A stretch of 64,000 bases of DNA from an uncultured SAR86 cluster bacterium (GCA_902616715.1 CACMTR010000001.1:186001-250000), one strand, 5' to 3'; shown: positions 1 to 9,131, counted from the stretch's first letter. Numbers and translations: made by a program. Notes: a model not told the origin generated them from the sequence alone.

Positions 1-852
1 CCGCAAAATACGGACATGATTGTTTTTAGAGAAAATTCTGAAGATATTTATACTGGAATTGAATTTGAAGCTGATTCAAAAGAAGCTAAAAAAATAATTG
101 ATTTCCTTTCCAATGAAATGGGAGTTGAGAATATTAGATTTGAAAACAATTGTGGAATAGGGGTTAAGAACATCTCCAGAGAAGGTACTGAAAGGTTGGT
201 TAGAAAAGCAATTGATTATGCTATAGAACATGACAGGGCCTCAGTGAGTATTGTTCATAAAGGTAATATTATGAAGTTTACCGAGGGTGCTTTTAAGAAA
301 TGGGCTTATGATCTTGCTGAAAAAGAGTATGGTGCAACCTCATTGGATGGAGGAGACTGGATGTCCTTTGTGAATCCTAAGACAAAGAAACAAATTATTC
401 TAAAAGATATTATCACTGACAATTTTTTACAACAGATTTTGATTAGACCCCTTGATTACGATGTGATTGCAACAATGAATTTGAATGGCGATTTTATTTC
501 AGATGCTTTAGCTGCAAAAGTTGGAGGACTTGGATTAGCTCCTGGGGCTAATATTGGAGATAGAGTTGCCTTGTTCGAGGCGACACATGGAACCGCTCCT
601 AAGTACGCTGGACAAGACAAAGTTAACCCTTCGTCATTAATATTATCGGCTGAAATGATGATGAGATATCTTGGTTGGAAAGAAGCTGCAGATAATATTC
701 TTAAAGGCGTTAGGTGGGCAATAAAGAATAAGTTAGTAACTTATGATTTAGAAAGATTGATGAAAGATGCAACTTTATTAAAATGTTCTGAGTTTGCTGA
801 TGAAATAAATCATGGCATGACTACAGAATATTTTAAATATATGGAATCTTAA
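1..852 (+). CDS. icd: Isocitrate dehydrogenase (NADP), 3' part
   Basis: Oxidatively decarboxylates isocitrate to 2-oxoglutarate in the TCA cycle (cytoplasm, homodimer). The reading frame is open from base 1, so the gene begins upstream of the window; the first ATG at 16 is internal. Visible family signatures are [19 protein letters not shown] near the start (substrate serine and arginine region), [13 protein letters not shown], the metal-binding aspartates around [11 protein letters not shown], and the NADP-pocket stretch [14 protein letters not shown]. The alignment in memory to the E. coli enzyme is close throughout and runs to the normal C-terminus. The stop lies one base before clpS, so the two may be cotranscribed. 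Confidence 0.96.
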   Translation, partial: PQNTDMIVFRENSEDIYTGIEFEADSKEAKKIIDFLSNEMGVENIRFENNCGIGVKNISREGTERLVRKAIDYAIEHDRASVSIVHKGNIMKFTEGAFKKWAYDLAEKEYGATSLDGGDWMSFVNPKTKKQIILKDIITDNFLQQILIRPLDYDVIATMNLNGDFISDALAAKVGGLGLAPGANIGDRVALFEATHGTAPKYAGQDKVNPSSLILSAEMMMRYLGWKEAADNILKGVRWAIKNKLVTYDLERLMKDATLLKCSEFADEINHGMTTEYFKYMES

Positions 853-853
853 A

Positions 854-1204
854 ATGAACATTTTTGCATCGAACTCAGAAGAAAATGATTTTGAGGGAGG
901 TTCATCCTTTGCAACTCAAACAGTAGACCCAATTTTAAAAAAACCTACTCTTTATAGAGTAATTTTATTGAACGATGATTACACCCCAATGGAATTTGTA
1001 GTTTACGTACTACAGAATTTTTTTGGATTTGATAAAGAAAAAGCTACTCAGGTTATGTTAGCGGTTCATACTAAAGGAAAAGGCGTTTGCGGGGTATTTA
1101 CTAGGGAAGTTGCTGAAACAAAATCCATGCAAATAAATAATTATTCGCAACAAAATGAGCATCCTTTAGTAAGTGAAATAGAACCAGTTGAGGAAGAAGA
1201 TTAA
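854..1204 (+). CDS. clpS: ClpS, N-end rule adaptor of ClpAP
   Basis: Binds proteins with destabilising N-terminal residues and delivers them to ClpA. The 116-residue protein has a disordered N-terminal tail (about 1-30) followed by the ClpS core. This includes the [14 protein letters not shown] segment that forms the N-degron pocket and the later [19 protein letters not shown] stretch, both family hallmarks. The stop codon overlaps the clpA start by one base (TAATG), so translation is probably coupled. Length is normal for the family. Confidence 0.96.
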   Translation: MNIFASNSEENDFEGGSSFATQTVDPILKKPTLYRVILLNDDYTPMEFVVYVLQNFFGFDKEKATQVMLAVHTKGKGVCGVFTREVAETKSMQINNYSQQNEHPLVSEIEPVEEED

Positions 1205-3465
1205 TGTTAGAGAAAAATTTAGAAACTTGTTTGAATAATTCTTTTAAAAAAGCTCATGCTGAAAAACATGAGTTTGTTACAACAGAACACTTGTTGTTAT
1301 CTCTTCTTGATAACGAGGATGCCTTAAATGTTTTAGCATCATGCGATGTTGATGTTGAGGTTTTAAGAAAAGAACTCACAGAGTTTATAGATAATCATGC
1401 ACCAAAGACAGAAACGGAAACTAAAGAAATCCAACCTACTTTAAGTTATCAAAGAGTTATTCAAAGAGCAGTTTTTCATGTCCAATCTACTGGAGCAAAT
1501 GAAGTATCGGGGGCTAACGTCCTGGTTGCCTTATTTAGTGAAAAAGAAAGTCACAGTGTTTTTCTTTTAAAAAAACAAGGAATGACTAGATTAGATGCTG
1601 TTTCTTATTTAAGTCACGGCGAGACAAATAAATTGAATGATGATTCTTCCGAAATAAAAGACGAGGAAACAGAGCAAAATACTAACGAATCAAATATTTT
1701 AAAATTTGCATTAAACCTTAACGAAGAAGCCAAGGAAGGAAGAATTGATCCAATTATTGGAAGAGAAAATGAGTTGGTTAGGATTTCTCAAATTCTTGCA
1801 AGAAGAAGCAAAAACAATCCGATCCTAGTTGGGGAGTCTGGAGTTGGGAAAACGGCCTTAATCGAAGGGTTAGCAAAAAATATTGTTGAAAATAAAGTTC
1901 CAGATACTCTAAAAAACTCTCAAATATTTTCGTTAGACATGGGTTCTCTTCTAGCAGGAACAAAATATCGAGGTGACTTTGAGAAAAGGTTGAAAACTAT
2001 TTTAGAAGAACTTTCAAAAATAGATAATTCAATTTTATTCATAGACGAAATTCATACCATTATAGGTGCTGGAGCGACATCTGGAGGAGTGATGGATGCT
2101 TCGAATTTACTAAAACCCATCCTAGGTAAAAACTCCGTGAAATTTATTGGTTCGACTACTTTTAAAGAGTATCGAACCGTCTTTGAAAAGGATAGAGCTT
2201 TGTCACGTAGATTTCAGAAAGTAGATCTGGATGAACCTTCGGTCCAAGAAACTGTTAAAATTTTAGAAGGGTTGAAGAATAAATACGAAGAACACCACCA
2301 ACTTAAGTACTCCTCAGGATCCATTAAAGCCGCCGCAGAACTTTCTGCTAAACATATTCGAGATAAATTTCTTCCTGACAAAGCAATAGATGTAATTGAT
2401 GAAGCTGGAGCAAGGATTCGTCTTTCTTCCACAAAAAGAAAGACTGTGTCTGAACAAGATATACAAAAAATTATTTCACAAATGGCGAAAATTCCTGAAA
2501 AAACTGTATCTGTAAAAGATAGAGTGTCATTAGGAAAACTTGAAGAAGATTTGAAACGAGTTATTTTTGGACAAGACAACGCTATAGAAAAACTTGCTAG
2601 TGCTATAGTTTTATCTAGAGCAGGCCTTGGAAATGAAGAAAAGCCGATGGGCTCCTTTTTATTCTCTGGTCCTACTGGAGTTGGAAAAACAGAAGTTTCA
2701 AGACAACTCGCCTCTTTATTGGGAGTAGAGTTAATTCGTTTTGATATGTCGGAGTATATGGAAAGACACACTGTCTCAAGACTTATCGGAGCACCTCCTG
2801 GCTATGTTGGTTATGATGAGGGTGGTTTATTAACAGAGGCAATTACCAAAAACCCTCATTCAGTAATTCTACTCGACGAAATAGAAAAAGCTCATCCCGA
2901 AGTTTTTAATATCCTGCTTCAAGTCATGGATCATGGAACTTTAACGGATAATAATGGTAGAAAGGCTAGTTTTAGAAATTGTGTCATTATCATGACTACT
3001 AATTCTGGAGCACAAGAAATGGCTCGCGAATCTATGGGTTTCCAAAAACAAGACAACACCACTGATGGCAGCGAAGTAATTAAAAAAACCTTTAGCCCAG
3101 AGTTTAGAAACCGTTTAGACGCGATTGTTCAATTTGATTCACTGAGTAAAGAAGTGATTCATACAGTTCTTGATAAGTTTCTAACTGAACTTCAAGCTCA
3201 ATTAGATGAGAAAAAAGTTACCCTTGAAGTTGAGAAAGATGCAAGAGAGTGGCTAGCTGAAAATGGTTATGATTCTAAGCTAGGTGCAAGGCCGATGCAG
3301 AGGTTAATTCAAGATAAGATCAAGAAGAATTTAGCTGAATCCATTTTATTTGGCGATCTATCCAGTTCTGGTGGAGTGGTAACTGTTAAATTAGAGGATG
3401 GAGATATAAAGGTTTTATTTTCAGAACATCAAGCTAACAAAGAAAAAGAAAAACAAACCAAATAA
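1204..3465 (+). CDS. clpA: ClpA, AAA+ unfoldase of the ClpAP protease
   Basis: Hexameric ATP-dependent unfoldase that feeds substrates to ClpP. The 753-residue protein shows an N-terminal Clp-N repeat domain (about 1-145) and an acidic linker. D1 follows with Walker A GESGVGKT and the sensor region [12 protein letters not shown]2 follows with GPTGVGKT and the GYVGYDEGG pore loop. The ClpP-docking loop appears as ESMGF, in the position of the usual IGL/IGF tripeptide. It overlaps clpS by one base and ends two bases before the convergent infA, so there is no room for a dedicated terminator. Confidence 0.97.
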   Translation: MLEKNLETCLNNSFKKAHAEKHEFVTTEHLLLSLLDNEDALNVLASCDVDVEVLRKELTEFIDNHAPKTETETKEIQPTLSYQRVIQRAVFHVQSTGANEVSGANVLVALFSEKESHSVFLLKKQGMTRLDAVSYLSHGETNKLNDDSSEIKDEETEQNTNESNILKFALNLNEEAKEGRIDPIIGRENELVRISQILARRSKNNPILVGESGVGKTALIEGLAKNIVENKVPDTLKNSQIFSLDMGSLLAGTKYRGDFEKRLKTILEELSKIDNSILFIDEIHTIIGAGATSGGVMDASNLLKPILGKNSVKFIGSTTFKEYRTVFEKDRALSRRFQKVDLDEPSVQETVKILEGLKNKYEEHHQLKYSSGSIKAAAELSAKHIRDKFLPDKAIDVIDEAGARIRLSSTKRKTVSEQDIQKIISQMAKIPEKTVSVKDRVSLGKLEEDLKRVIFGQDNAIEKLASAIVLSRAGLGNEEKPMGSFLFSGPTGVGKTEVSRQLASLLGVELIRFDMSEYMERHTVSRLIGAPPGYVGYDEGGLLTEAITKNPHSVILLDEIEKAHPEVFNILLQVMDHGTLTDNNGRKASFRNCVIIMTTNSGAQEMARESMGFQKQDNTTDGSEVIKKTFSPEFRNRLDAIVQFDSLSKEVIHTVLDKFLTELQAQLDEKKVTLEVEKDAREWLAENGYDSKLGARPMQRLIQDKIKKNLAESILFGDLSSSGGVVTVKLEDGDIKVLFSEHQANKEKEKQTK

Positions 3466-3467
3466 AT

Positions 3468-3686
3468 TTATTTTGCTCTAAAAGTAATCCTGCCTTTTGT
3501 TAAATCATAAGGCGTCATTTCAACTTTTACTTTATCTCCGGTGAGAATACGAATGTAATTTTTCCTCATTTTTCCAGAAATATGCGCAGTAATTATATGG
3601 TCGTTTTCTAATTTAACTTTAAAGGTAGTGTTGGGCATGGTATCAATAACTTCGCCCTCCATTTCAATCAAATCTTCTTTAGCCAT
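3468..3686 (-). CDS. infA: Translation initiation factor IF-1
   Basis: A 72-residue S1/OB-fold protein that binds the ribosomal A site during initiation. The sequence begins [13 protein letters not shown] and ends with the family C-terminus KGRITFRAK. It has the typical length, start and basic C-terminal tail. It is convergent with clpA, which is the usual gammaproteobacterial neighbourhood. The aat gene often found nearby is absent. Confidence 0.97.
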   Translation of the reverse strand: MAKEDLIEMEGEVIDTMPNTTFKVKLENDHIITAHISGKMRKNYIRILTGDKVKVEMTPYDLTKGRITFRAK

Positions 3687-3715
3687 ATAAATATTTAATG
3701 TTAATGTAGGTTATT

Positions 3716-3829
3716 ATGACAGATAGGAACGAGGATAAGAAATTTAACCTGAAGGGATTGATGATTTTATTGATCTCAGTGACAGTTTTTTTAGCTGTTG
3801 TAAGTTACTTGATAGACTATTTTTTTTAA
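3716..3829 (+). CDS. Small single-span membrane protein upstream of sixA (37 aa)
   Basis: An ORF starting at ATG 3716 encodes 37 residues: a charged N-terminus (MTDRNEDKKFNLKG) and one hydrophobic span (roughly residues 15-37, ending DYFF). Its TAA stop shares one base with the ATG of sixA (TAATG), an arrangement typical of coupled genes, and it occupies most of the infA-sixA gap. No strong ribosome binding site is seen. I do not recognise a family, and no function is proposed. The tight coupling is the main argument that it is translated. Confidence 0.5.
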   Translation: MTDRNEDKKFNLKGLMILLISVTVFLAVVSYLIDYFF

Positions 3830-4296
3830 TGCTTCTAACCTTAATTAGGCATGCAAAATCTTCTTGGTCAGACCTCTCATTAGATGACTTCGACAGACCT
3901 TTAAATGAGAGAGGCAAAAGAGACGCACCAAAAATGGCTCGGTGGTTTTTTGAGAATATTCAGGAGACACCCATTCTTTTTACTAGCCCAGCTAATAGAG
4001 CTTTATCAACTGCAAAATATTTTGAAAAAGAATTTACTTCGATCAAATTAAACAAAGTTGATAATTTATATCATGCAAATTTACATGATTACGAGAGTTT
4101 AATTTTAGAAAATAATCATGAGAAACATATTGTTATTTTTGGACACAATCCAACAATTTCTTCCGTTGCAGAAGAGATGCTTAATTTCAAAACTATATAT
4201 TTAAAGACTTGTTCTATTTGCCAAATAAATTTAATTGAACCTGATACTTTAATTGGAGAATTCAATTTTCTTAAAAGTCCGAAAGATTTAGCTTAA
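3829..4296 (+). CDS. sixA: Phosphohistidine phosphatase, SixA type
   Basis: Histidine-phosphatase (phosphoglycerate mutase-like) superfamily member of 155 residues. The catalytic RHAKSSWSD motif is at residues 7-15, with ERGKRDAP and SPANRALSTA following and the second histidine in FGHNPT near residue 106. SixA proteins dephosphorylate histidine-phosphotransfer domains. The position just before phoB-phoR suggests, but does not prove, a role in phosphate or phosphorelay signalling. It overlaps the preceding small ORF by one base. Confidence 0.88.
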   Translation: MLLTLIRHAKSSWSDLSLDDFDRPLNERGKRDAPKMARWFFENIQETPILFTSPANRALSTAKYFEKEFTSIKLNKVDNLYHANLHDYESLILENNHEKHIVIFGHNPTISSVAEEMLNFKTIYLKTCSICQINLIEPDTLIGEFNFLKSPKDLA

Positions 4297-4372
4297 GTTT
4301 TAATATTTTTAGAAAATCAAAAAATAAATCAGTTTTTAAACAATTGGAAATTATTTCTTGTAAAATTGAAAT

Positions 4373-5071
4373 ATGAGCAAAGATAAAATTTTATTAATCG
4401 AAGACGAACCGGATTTGCTTCAAACCCTTGCATTTAATTTTGAAAGTGAAGGTTATAAAGTTAAAAAAGCAACCAATGGTAAAGAGGCAATGAAGTCTCT
4501 TGAGGATGATGATTCCATATCTCTAGTTATTCTTGATTTAATGCTGCCAGATATGAGCGGTTTAGATATTTGTAGACACATCAGAGCTAAAAATAACCTA
4601 AAAGACATCTTAGTTATTATGGTGACTGCTAAAGGTGAGGAAGTAGATAGAGTGGTAGGTTTTGAAGTTGGCGCTGACGATTATGTCGTGAAACCTTATA
4701 GCGTCAGAGAGTTATTACTGCGCGTTGGCGGTATGCTGAAGAGATCATTGAAAGAGGATCAATTAAATGATAAAGATTTGGTTGAGTATGAAAATCTTAA
4801 AATAGATAACAATAAGCACAAAGTCTATTTGTCTGATAAAAAAATATCTTTAACTTCAAAAGAGTTCAAATTACTCAGACATCTTGTAAGAAAAGCTGAC
4901 AGAGTCCAGACACGAGATAATCTTCTTGAAAAGGTTTGGGGTTATAACAGTGACGTCACCACAAGAACTGTAGATACTCATATTAAAAGATTGAGATCCA
5001 AAATTGGAAAATACGGGGATAAAATAGAAACCATTAGAGGAGAAGGGTATCTCTTTAATAAATCAGACTAA
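4373..5071 (+). CDS. phoB: Phosphate regulon response regulator PhoB
   Basis: OmpR-family regulator of 232 residues. The receiver domain (1-120) has the acidic pair in IEDEPDL, the phosphoacceptor aspartate in LVILDLMLPDMSG, and the lysine in VVKPYS. The C-terminal winged-helix DNA-binding domain contains LTSKEFKLLRHLV and RTVDTHIKRLRSKIG. It lies directly before a PhoR-type kinase (no gap), which supports PhoB over other OmpR members. PhoB binds direct repeats in Pho boxes; candidate boxes occur at several places downstream in this window. I did not find a convincing Pho box in front of phoB itself. Confidence 0.9.
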   Translation: MSKDKILLIEDEPDLLQTLAFNFESEGYKVKKATNGKEAMKSLEDDDSISLVILDLMLPDMSGLDICRHIRAKNNLKDILVIMVTAKGEEVDRVVGFEVGADDYVVKPYSVRELLLRVGGMLKRSLKEDQLNDKDLVEYENLKIDNNKHKVYLSDKKISLTSKEFKLLRHLVRKADRVQTRDNLLEKVWGYNSDVTTRTVDTHIKRLRSKIGKYGDKIETIRGEGYLFNKSD

Positions 5072-6424
5072 ATGAAATCTATTATAAAAATAAGACTATT
5101 CTTGATCGTATTATTAGTTATATGTCTAGTTACTTTGGTCGGAGCTCTAATTTATAGAGGAAATACTTTTCTAAATGAAAACTTGTTAATAGGATTTAGT
5201 TTATTATTTCTCACTTCAATTGTTACAACTTATTTCATTTATCAATACTTTAAAAGACTAGTTAATTCAGCTGCCCAGTTTATTGCTAAAAAAATTGTAG
5301 ATGATCCTTCAGTGGCTTCTGAAGAAATTTTTGATCAGCTTCTTGAAGAATCTAAACAAGTTAAAGATGAGCTAGTTAATTACTCTCAACAAACTGAACG
5401 ATTTAGCTCTGTGTTATCAAAAATGGGACAAGGAGTTATTTTAGTTGATAAAAACCATCGAGTATTGTTTGCGAATAAAACTATTAATTCAGAATTTTGG
5501 TCTGACTTAAAAATTGGCGATAAGCTCTTTCAAAAAATTAGTTACCCTCAATTTAAAAAATTTATTGAAAAAGCCTGGATTAAAGAAGACTTGGTTAGAG
5601 AGATTTCAGGCCCTAGGTCTATTAAGACTGTTTATCTGGTAAGTGCTAAAAAAGACGACATGAGAGATGAATTGTTGATTGTTTTTAGTGACATATCCAA
5701 ATCTAAAAACCTTGAAAAAATGAGAGAAGATTTTATTGGCAACGTTTCTCATGAATTGAGAACACCAATTAGTGTTATCAAAGCTAATGCTGAAACTTTG
5801 ATTAACAATAAATTAATTAAAGATGATGAAAACGCTAAGTTATTCACAGAAGCAATATCTTCTCAATCAGAACGTATGAAAGTAATAGTTAATGATTTGC
5901 TTAAAATTTCAAGCATGGAAGCAGGGGAATATCCGATCTCAATTGAGTCTTTAGATTCATTTTCAATTGTCAATAACTTAATTGAAGGATTTAAATCCAG
6001 TTTAGAAGAGAAAAAATTAGATGTTCAAAATAATTTGAACGAACAAACTAGGGTAATGGCTGATGAAGCTGCTTTGAACATTATCCTGACAAATTTCTTA
6101 ACTAATGCCATCAAACATTCGCCTAAAAAAAGCCTCATAAACATAGAAGAATCTTACTTATCTGAGGGTTTTATAAGACTATCTATATCAGATCAAGGTA
6201 AAGGCGTACCAAAAAAATACAGAGAAAGAGTTTTTGAAAGATTTTACAGAATAGACAAAGGTCGATCGTCAAAAATAGGCGGTACAGGTTTAGGCCTTTC
6301 GATAAGTAAAAATTTAGCTTTGATGATGGGGTATTCCTTAGGAGTTGGATCGAATAAGCCTAAAGGTGCAACTTTCTTTATTGATATTAAAATCGATGAA
6401 GAAAAATCAGCTCAAGCTGCCTGA
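5072..6424 (+). CDS. phoR: Phosphate regulon sensor histidine kinase PhoR
   Basis: Membrane histidine kinase of 450 residues. Two N-terminal membrane spans (about 7-27 and 36-58) precede a PAS-like domain (about 110-200). The HisKA dimerisation helix carries the phosphorylated histidine in NVSHELRTPISVIKAN. The HATPase domain shows the N-box NFLTNAIKHSP, G1 DQGKGVP, and GGTGLGLSISK. The gene starts immediately after the phoB stop. Its 3' end overlaps the convergent ppx by 13 bases. No phoU or pst genes are in the window, so the usual PhoU/Pst input cannot be assessed here. Confidence 0.9.
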   Translation: MKSIIKIRLFLIVLLVICLVTLVGALIYRGNTFLNENLLIGFSLLFLTSIVTTYFIYQYFKRLVNSAAQFIAKKIVDDPSVASEEIFDQLLEESKQVKDELVNYSQQTERFSSVLSKMGQGVILVDKNHRVLFANKTINSEFWSDLKIGDKLFQKISYPQFKKFIEKAWIKEDLVREISGPRSIKTVYLVSAKKDDMRDELLIVFSDISKSKNLEKMREDFIGNVSHELRTPISVIKANAETLINNKLIKDDENAKLFTEAISSQSERMKVIVNDLLKISSMEAGEYPISIESLDSFSIVNNLIEGFKSSLEEKKLDVQNNLNEQTRVMADEAALNIILTNFLTNAIKHSPKKSLINIEESYLSEGFIRLSISDQGKGVPKKYRERVFERFYRIDKGRSSKIGGTGLGLSISKNLALMMGYSLGVGSNKPKGATFFIDIKIDEEKSAQAA

Positions 6425-7302
6425 ATATTTTTATTCTCCTGAAGTTTTTTTTCTATCACTGCATCAGCAATATTCCATGAACTATCAAATAGGCAGGAAT
6501 TAGGAAAAAACTCCATGATCTCTATAAAAATAGCAATAGCGTGTTCAAGAATATCGGCTCTATCCTCGGGTAGAGAATAAAATGATACTTTTTCTTCAAA
6601 ATTCTTGTTTTCTAGTTCTTTTTTTAAAGATCTCAATTCATCGATGGAAGATTTTCTATCATGTTTATTGATAATTTCATTGATAAGCCTGGCGTTTCCT
6701 CCAACACCAACTATATTTTTTATATTTTCAGATGGAATTTTAGTAAGCCACTCTTTTAAATTATTCCAATGCTTGGGTGAGTCTTTTTTTTCTAAAATTC
6801 TAACTGCTCCAAGAGGAAAAGATTTGGCAAGATTTTTACCATTTCCTCGATAAAAAATTTCGGTACTGCCACCGCCGATATCTACAACTACCGTTTCTTC
6901 TTTTTTAAAACTTTTGTAATTAAAAAAATTTAACAGCTGCGCCTCTTCGTTTCCGGATAATATTTTAATTTCTATATCAGTTTTTTTTGTTATTTTTTTA
7001 CAAATTTTATGTCCATTAGAAACCGTTCTCATAGCGGAGGTAGCTACTCCAGATATTATTTTTATATCTTTTTTATCAGCTTTGTCTTTGAGTTTAATTA
7101 TGCTTTCTAATAATTTCTGCTCAGTTTCGGAAGAAATTTTCTTGAATTTGAAGGCATCGGTGCCTAGCCTGACTGAGATTCTTTTAAAAGTATCCAATTC
7201 AGCAAAAACTTTTCTTTTTTTTGTTGATATTCGATACTGTCTATATTTAATCGCGTTTGAACCAATATCAATACAAGCCAGGCGCTGATTTTTATTCTTC
7301 AT
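6412..7302 (-). CDS. ppx: Short exopolyphosphatase / GppA-type phosphatase
   Basis: Member of the ASKHA-fold Ppx/GppA family, which removes terminal phosphate from polyphosphate or hydrolyses pppGpp. The 296 residues contain the phosphate-1 motif CIDIGSNAIKY, SGVATSAMR, the phosphate-2 motif VVDIGGGSTEIF, and FPLGAVR. Length corresponds only to the two N-terminal catalytic domains. The C-terminal HD-like half of the roughly 500-residue E. coli proteins is missing, as in some short bacterial homologues. It overlaps the upstream ppk2 by 11 bases, so both probably form one polyphosphate operon next to phoBR. Confidence 0.82.
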   Translation of the reverse strand: MKNKNQRLACIDIGSNAIKYRQYRISTKKRKVFAELDTFKRISVRLGTDAFKFKKISSETEQKLLESIIKLKDKADKKDIKIISGVATSAMRTVSNGHKICKKITKKTDIEIKILSGNEEAQLLNFFNYKSFKKEETVVVDIGGGSTEIFYRGNGKNLAKSFPLGAVRILEKKDSPKHWNNLKEWLTKIPSENIKNIVGVGGNARLINEIINKHDRKSSIDELRSLKKELENKNFEEKVSFYSLPEDRADILEHAIAIFIEIMEFFPNSCLFDSSWNIADAVIEKKLQENKNIQAA

Positions 7303-8125
7303 CTGCCAAAACTTTTAAAACCTTGTATTGCTGATAACTCAAGTTATTAAAAGGGACTTTATTTATAGTTAAAGAGTAATCGTTAATATTCTCCGTCCAA
7401 ATTTTTGGTTTTGGCAGGTCTTTATTAGGATAATCAAAGGTTCCCAAAATGTAACGTAAAGCATGAAGCACCGCTATTTTTTTATCATTAGCATTTAAAA
7501 CTATCCAAGGCGCTTCAGGATGGGAGGTGTTCTTAAACATTTGCTCTTTGTAAAGAGTAAAAATATCCCATCTGTCTAAACCTTTTAAGTCGTTTTCACT
7601 TATTTTCCAATACACCAATGGACTATTCTTACGTTTCTCTATTCTCATCTTCTGAGTTCCTTTTTCTATGGATAAATAAAACTTAAGTATTTTTGTGTCA
7701 TTTTCCATAAATCTTTCTTCCCAAGGGATAACTTTTTTCATAAAAGATTTGTACTGTCGTTCTGTGCAATAGCCCATAGTTGCTTCTACTAAAGCCCTGG
7801 TATACCAAGATCTGTCAAAAAAAACTAACTCACCAGTCTCTGGCATTTGTCTTTCATATCTTTGAAACCAATTTTTAGATTCATTTTCAGTAGGAATGCC
7901 TAGTTTAACAAGCCGGCAATGTTTGGGTATTAGATACTTAGACAAAACGGAAATACTCCCAGTCTTTCCAGCTGTGTCTCTTCCTTCAAAGACAACTGCT
8001 ATCTTCTTTTTCTCTTGTATGATCCAATCCTGGAGTTTGACAAGTTCAATTAAAAGCTTTCTTTTCTCTTTTTCATAAAGCTTTGAGTCAATTCTTCTGT
8101 AGTTTGGTATATCAAATTCAATCAT
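7292..8125 (-). CDS. ppk2: Polyphosphate kinase 2
   Basis: P-loop kinase that transfers phosphate between polyphosphate and nucleotides. Visible motifs are Walker A FEGRDTAGKTGS, the lid residues around RLVKLGIPTENE, and Walker B LVFFDRSWYTRA. The later SPLVYWKISENDLKGLDRWD region is also typical of PPK2. I place the start at ATG 8125 (MIEFDIPNYRR). The frame stays open to a TTG at 8191, but that 22-residue extension is atypical. It is a single-domain protein of 277 residues. Direction of the reaction (NTP from polyP, or polyP synthesis) cannot be told from sequence. Confidence 0.87.
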   Translation of the reverse strand: MIEFDIPNYRRIDSKLYEKEKRKLLIELVKLQDWIIQEKKKIAVVFEGRDTAGKTGSISVLSKYLIPKHCRLVKLGIPTENESKNWFQRYERQMPETGELVFFDRSWYTRALVEATMGYCTERQYKSFMKKVIPWEERFMENDTKILKFYLSIEKGTQKMRIEKRKNSPLVYWKISENDLKGLDRWDIFTLYKEQMFKNTSHPEAPWIVLNANDKKIAVLHALRYILGTFDYPNKDLPKPKIWTENINDYSLTINKVPFNNLSYQQYKVLKVLADEE

Positions 8126-8220
8126 ACTTTTTTGGCGAAAATCTATTCTAGCTAAGTTTTTATGGAAGATTAAATTATTTATCGTAAACAATTTTATTTT
8201 TTCTTCTCACAAATTAATAA

Positions 8221-8439
8221 GCTATTCTTAATGTTTATGGCCAAATAAATATGGCTGCTAATGACCGTAATGGCAATGGTGATTATTTTATCAATACACC
8301 TAGATAAGGAGTAAAAGGAATTTTGGGTTTTAACGGATTGACTGAAATTTACTAGGTTCAATAAGAATTAGATCCTAGCGATGGTTATCCGTGAGATGAA
8401 GTTAAAAATTCCAACGGTGTTGTAACGGACTAAGTTTGA
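8221..8439 (+). pseudogene. Decayed porin fragment with six in-frame stops
   Basis: Read in the frame of base 8221, about 73 codons give a recognisable start of a Gram-negative porin. Strand one (LNVYGQINMAANDRNGNGD) is followed by the NTPR-x-GVKG segment, which parallels the family pattern SRLGVKG. Next come LTEIY-x-VQ-x-ELDPSDGY (family pattern AIYQVE-ELDP) and NSNGVVTD. Stops interrupt at codons 29, 45, 48, 58, 71 and 73, yet no frameshift is needed. Most stops are one substitution from Leu, Gln or Trp codons expected there. There is no signal peptide before it and nothing recognisable after it. A relic is the best explanation. Confidence 0.55.
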
Positions 8440-8456
8440 AAAGATCTTATATATAT

Positions 8457-8481
8457 AAAAGGGCTAAAACTTTGCCCTTTT
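8457..8481. terminator. Rho-independent terminator hairpin
   Basis: Perfect 8-bp inverted repeat AAAAGGGC (8457-8464) and GCCCTTTT (8474-8481) with a 9-base loop. A-rich and T-rich flanks would let it work in both directions. It lies just past the 3' end of the gene read on the minus strand from 8925 and just past the porin relic on the plus strand, so it probably once served both. Confidence 0.72.
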
Positions 8482-8499
8482 ATAACTTACTCATATCTA

Positions 8500-8925
8500 T
8501 TAATTAAATGCCAAGAATTTATTTCGTTTAATATCGTTACAATGATTAGAAAAAAGATCTGCGAGATTATTTTGCTTTTCCTCTATTAGATAGTTAACTT
8601 GCAAATCACAAGTCAAAGAATTGTCTATTAATCCAATATTTGAATGTTGAAGATAATCGCTATATAGACCAAAAATCACAACATCATGATGCGTTTTCGA
8701 TAAATCATTTTCTACAAATATTCTACCCATGTCAGCAGATATATAGCAGCCTACTGATTGTTTTGGACAAAAGTCTTTAACTAGATTGAAATCATATTCA
8801 ATCTCTATATATTTTGAGTCTAAATTTAAATGTTTTTTAGCACTTTCGAAAATTTCTTTATTAGCCATGACACTTGTACTAGCCAAAATGATTGATAAAA
8901 AAATTATATTTTTAAAGTATTTCAT
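8500..8925 (-). CDS. Secreted hypothetical protein (141 aa)
   Basis: Not recognised. The N-terminus MKYFKNIIFLSIILASTSVMA is a clear signal peptide with probable cleavage before NKEIF, so the mature protein is about 120 residues and periplasmic or secreted. It has four cysteines (two in the FCPKQSVGC region, one in LTCDLQV, one in NHCND), which could form two disulfides. The middle HHDVVIFGLYSDYLQHSN followed by SLTCDLQVNYLIEE is loosely reminiscent of small metallopeptidases (HExxH ... C-x-E-x-x-A), but the HExxH motif is absent, so this is only a resemblance. A GGGAGA ribosome binding site precedes the ATG. Confidence 0.7.
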   Translation of the reverse strand: MKYFKNIIFLSIILASTSVMANKEIFESAKKHLNLDSKYIEIEYDFNLVKDFCPKQSVGCYISADMGRIFVENDLSKTHHDVVIFGLYSDYLQHSNIGLIDNSLTCDLQVNYLIEEKQNNLADLFSNHCNDIKRNKFLAFN

Positions 8926-8945
8926 AACAATTCTCCCTTTTTTAA

Positions 8946-8965
8946 ATGTTTCATAAATGAAACAT
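8946..8965. repeat. 20-bp palindrome in divergent promoter region
   Basis: Perfect inverted repeat of ATGTTTCAT (8946-8954) and ATGAAACAT (8957-8965) separated by AA. It sits 21 bases upstream of the start of the secreted protein read leftward from 8925. A partial relative (TTGTTTCATAACAA) lies near 9099-9116. The symmetry and position fit an operator for a dimeric repressor or activator, but the regulator is unknown. Confidence 0.45.
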
Positions 8966-8976
8966 AATTAACATAA

Positions 8977-9005
8977 ATGTAACTTAAATGTAACATATTT
9001 GTCAA
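8977..9005 (+). promoter_or_regulatory. Triple Pho-box-like direct repeat
   Basis: Three 7-base half sites spaced exactly 11 bases apart: ATGTAAC (8977-8983), ATGTAAC (8988-8994) and TTGTCAA (8999-9005), separated by AT-only 4-base spacers. This is the geometry PhoB needs. Ten bases after the third unit lies TTTAGT (9016-9021), a possible -10. It points toward the lipoprotein gene at 9204 and forms a second, more distal box. Confidence 0.55.
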
Positions 9006-9131
9006 ATTAGAACCTTTTAGTAAAACCTTTTTTAAAGGTAACTAAATCTCTCATATTTCAAAACAGAAAATTTTTTTTTAATTAATTTTTTTAAAACTTG
9101 TTTCATAACAATTTTCATTATCTTTGGAAAG

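Noticed and set aside
2214-2771. 185-codon ORF antisense to clpA
   Set aside because: It lies entirely opposite conserved ClpA motifs, has no family resemblance and shows the composition expected of a shadow frame.
4297-4372. Pho box in front of phoB
   Set aside because: I looked for TGTCA/TGTAA-type half sites 11 bases apart and found none convincing; the gap is just AT-rich.
8221-8439. Stop-codon reassignment as the reason for six in-frame stops in a porin-like reading frame
   Set aside because: All other genes in the window end normally at TAA, TAG and TGA and carry none internally, so the genetic code is standard; decay is simpler.
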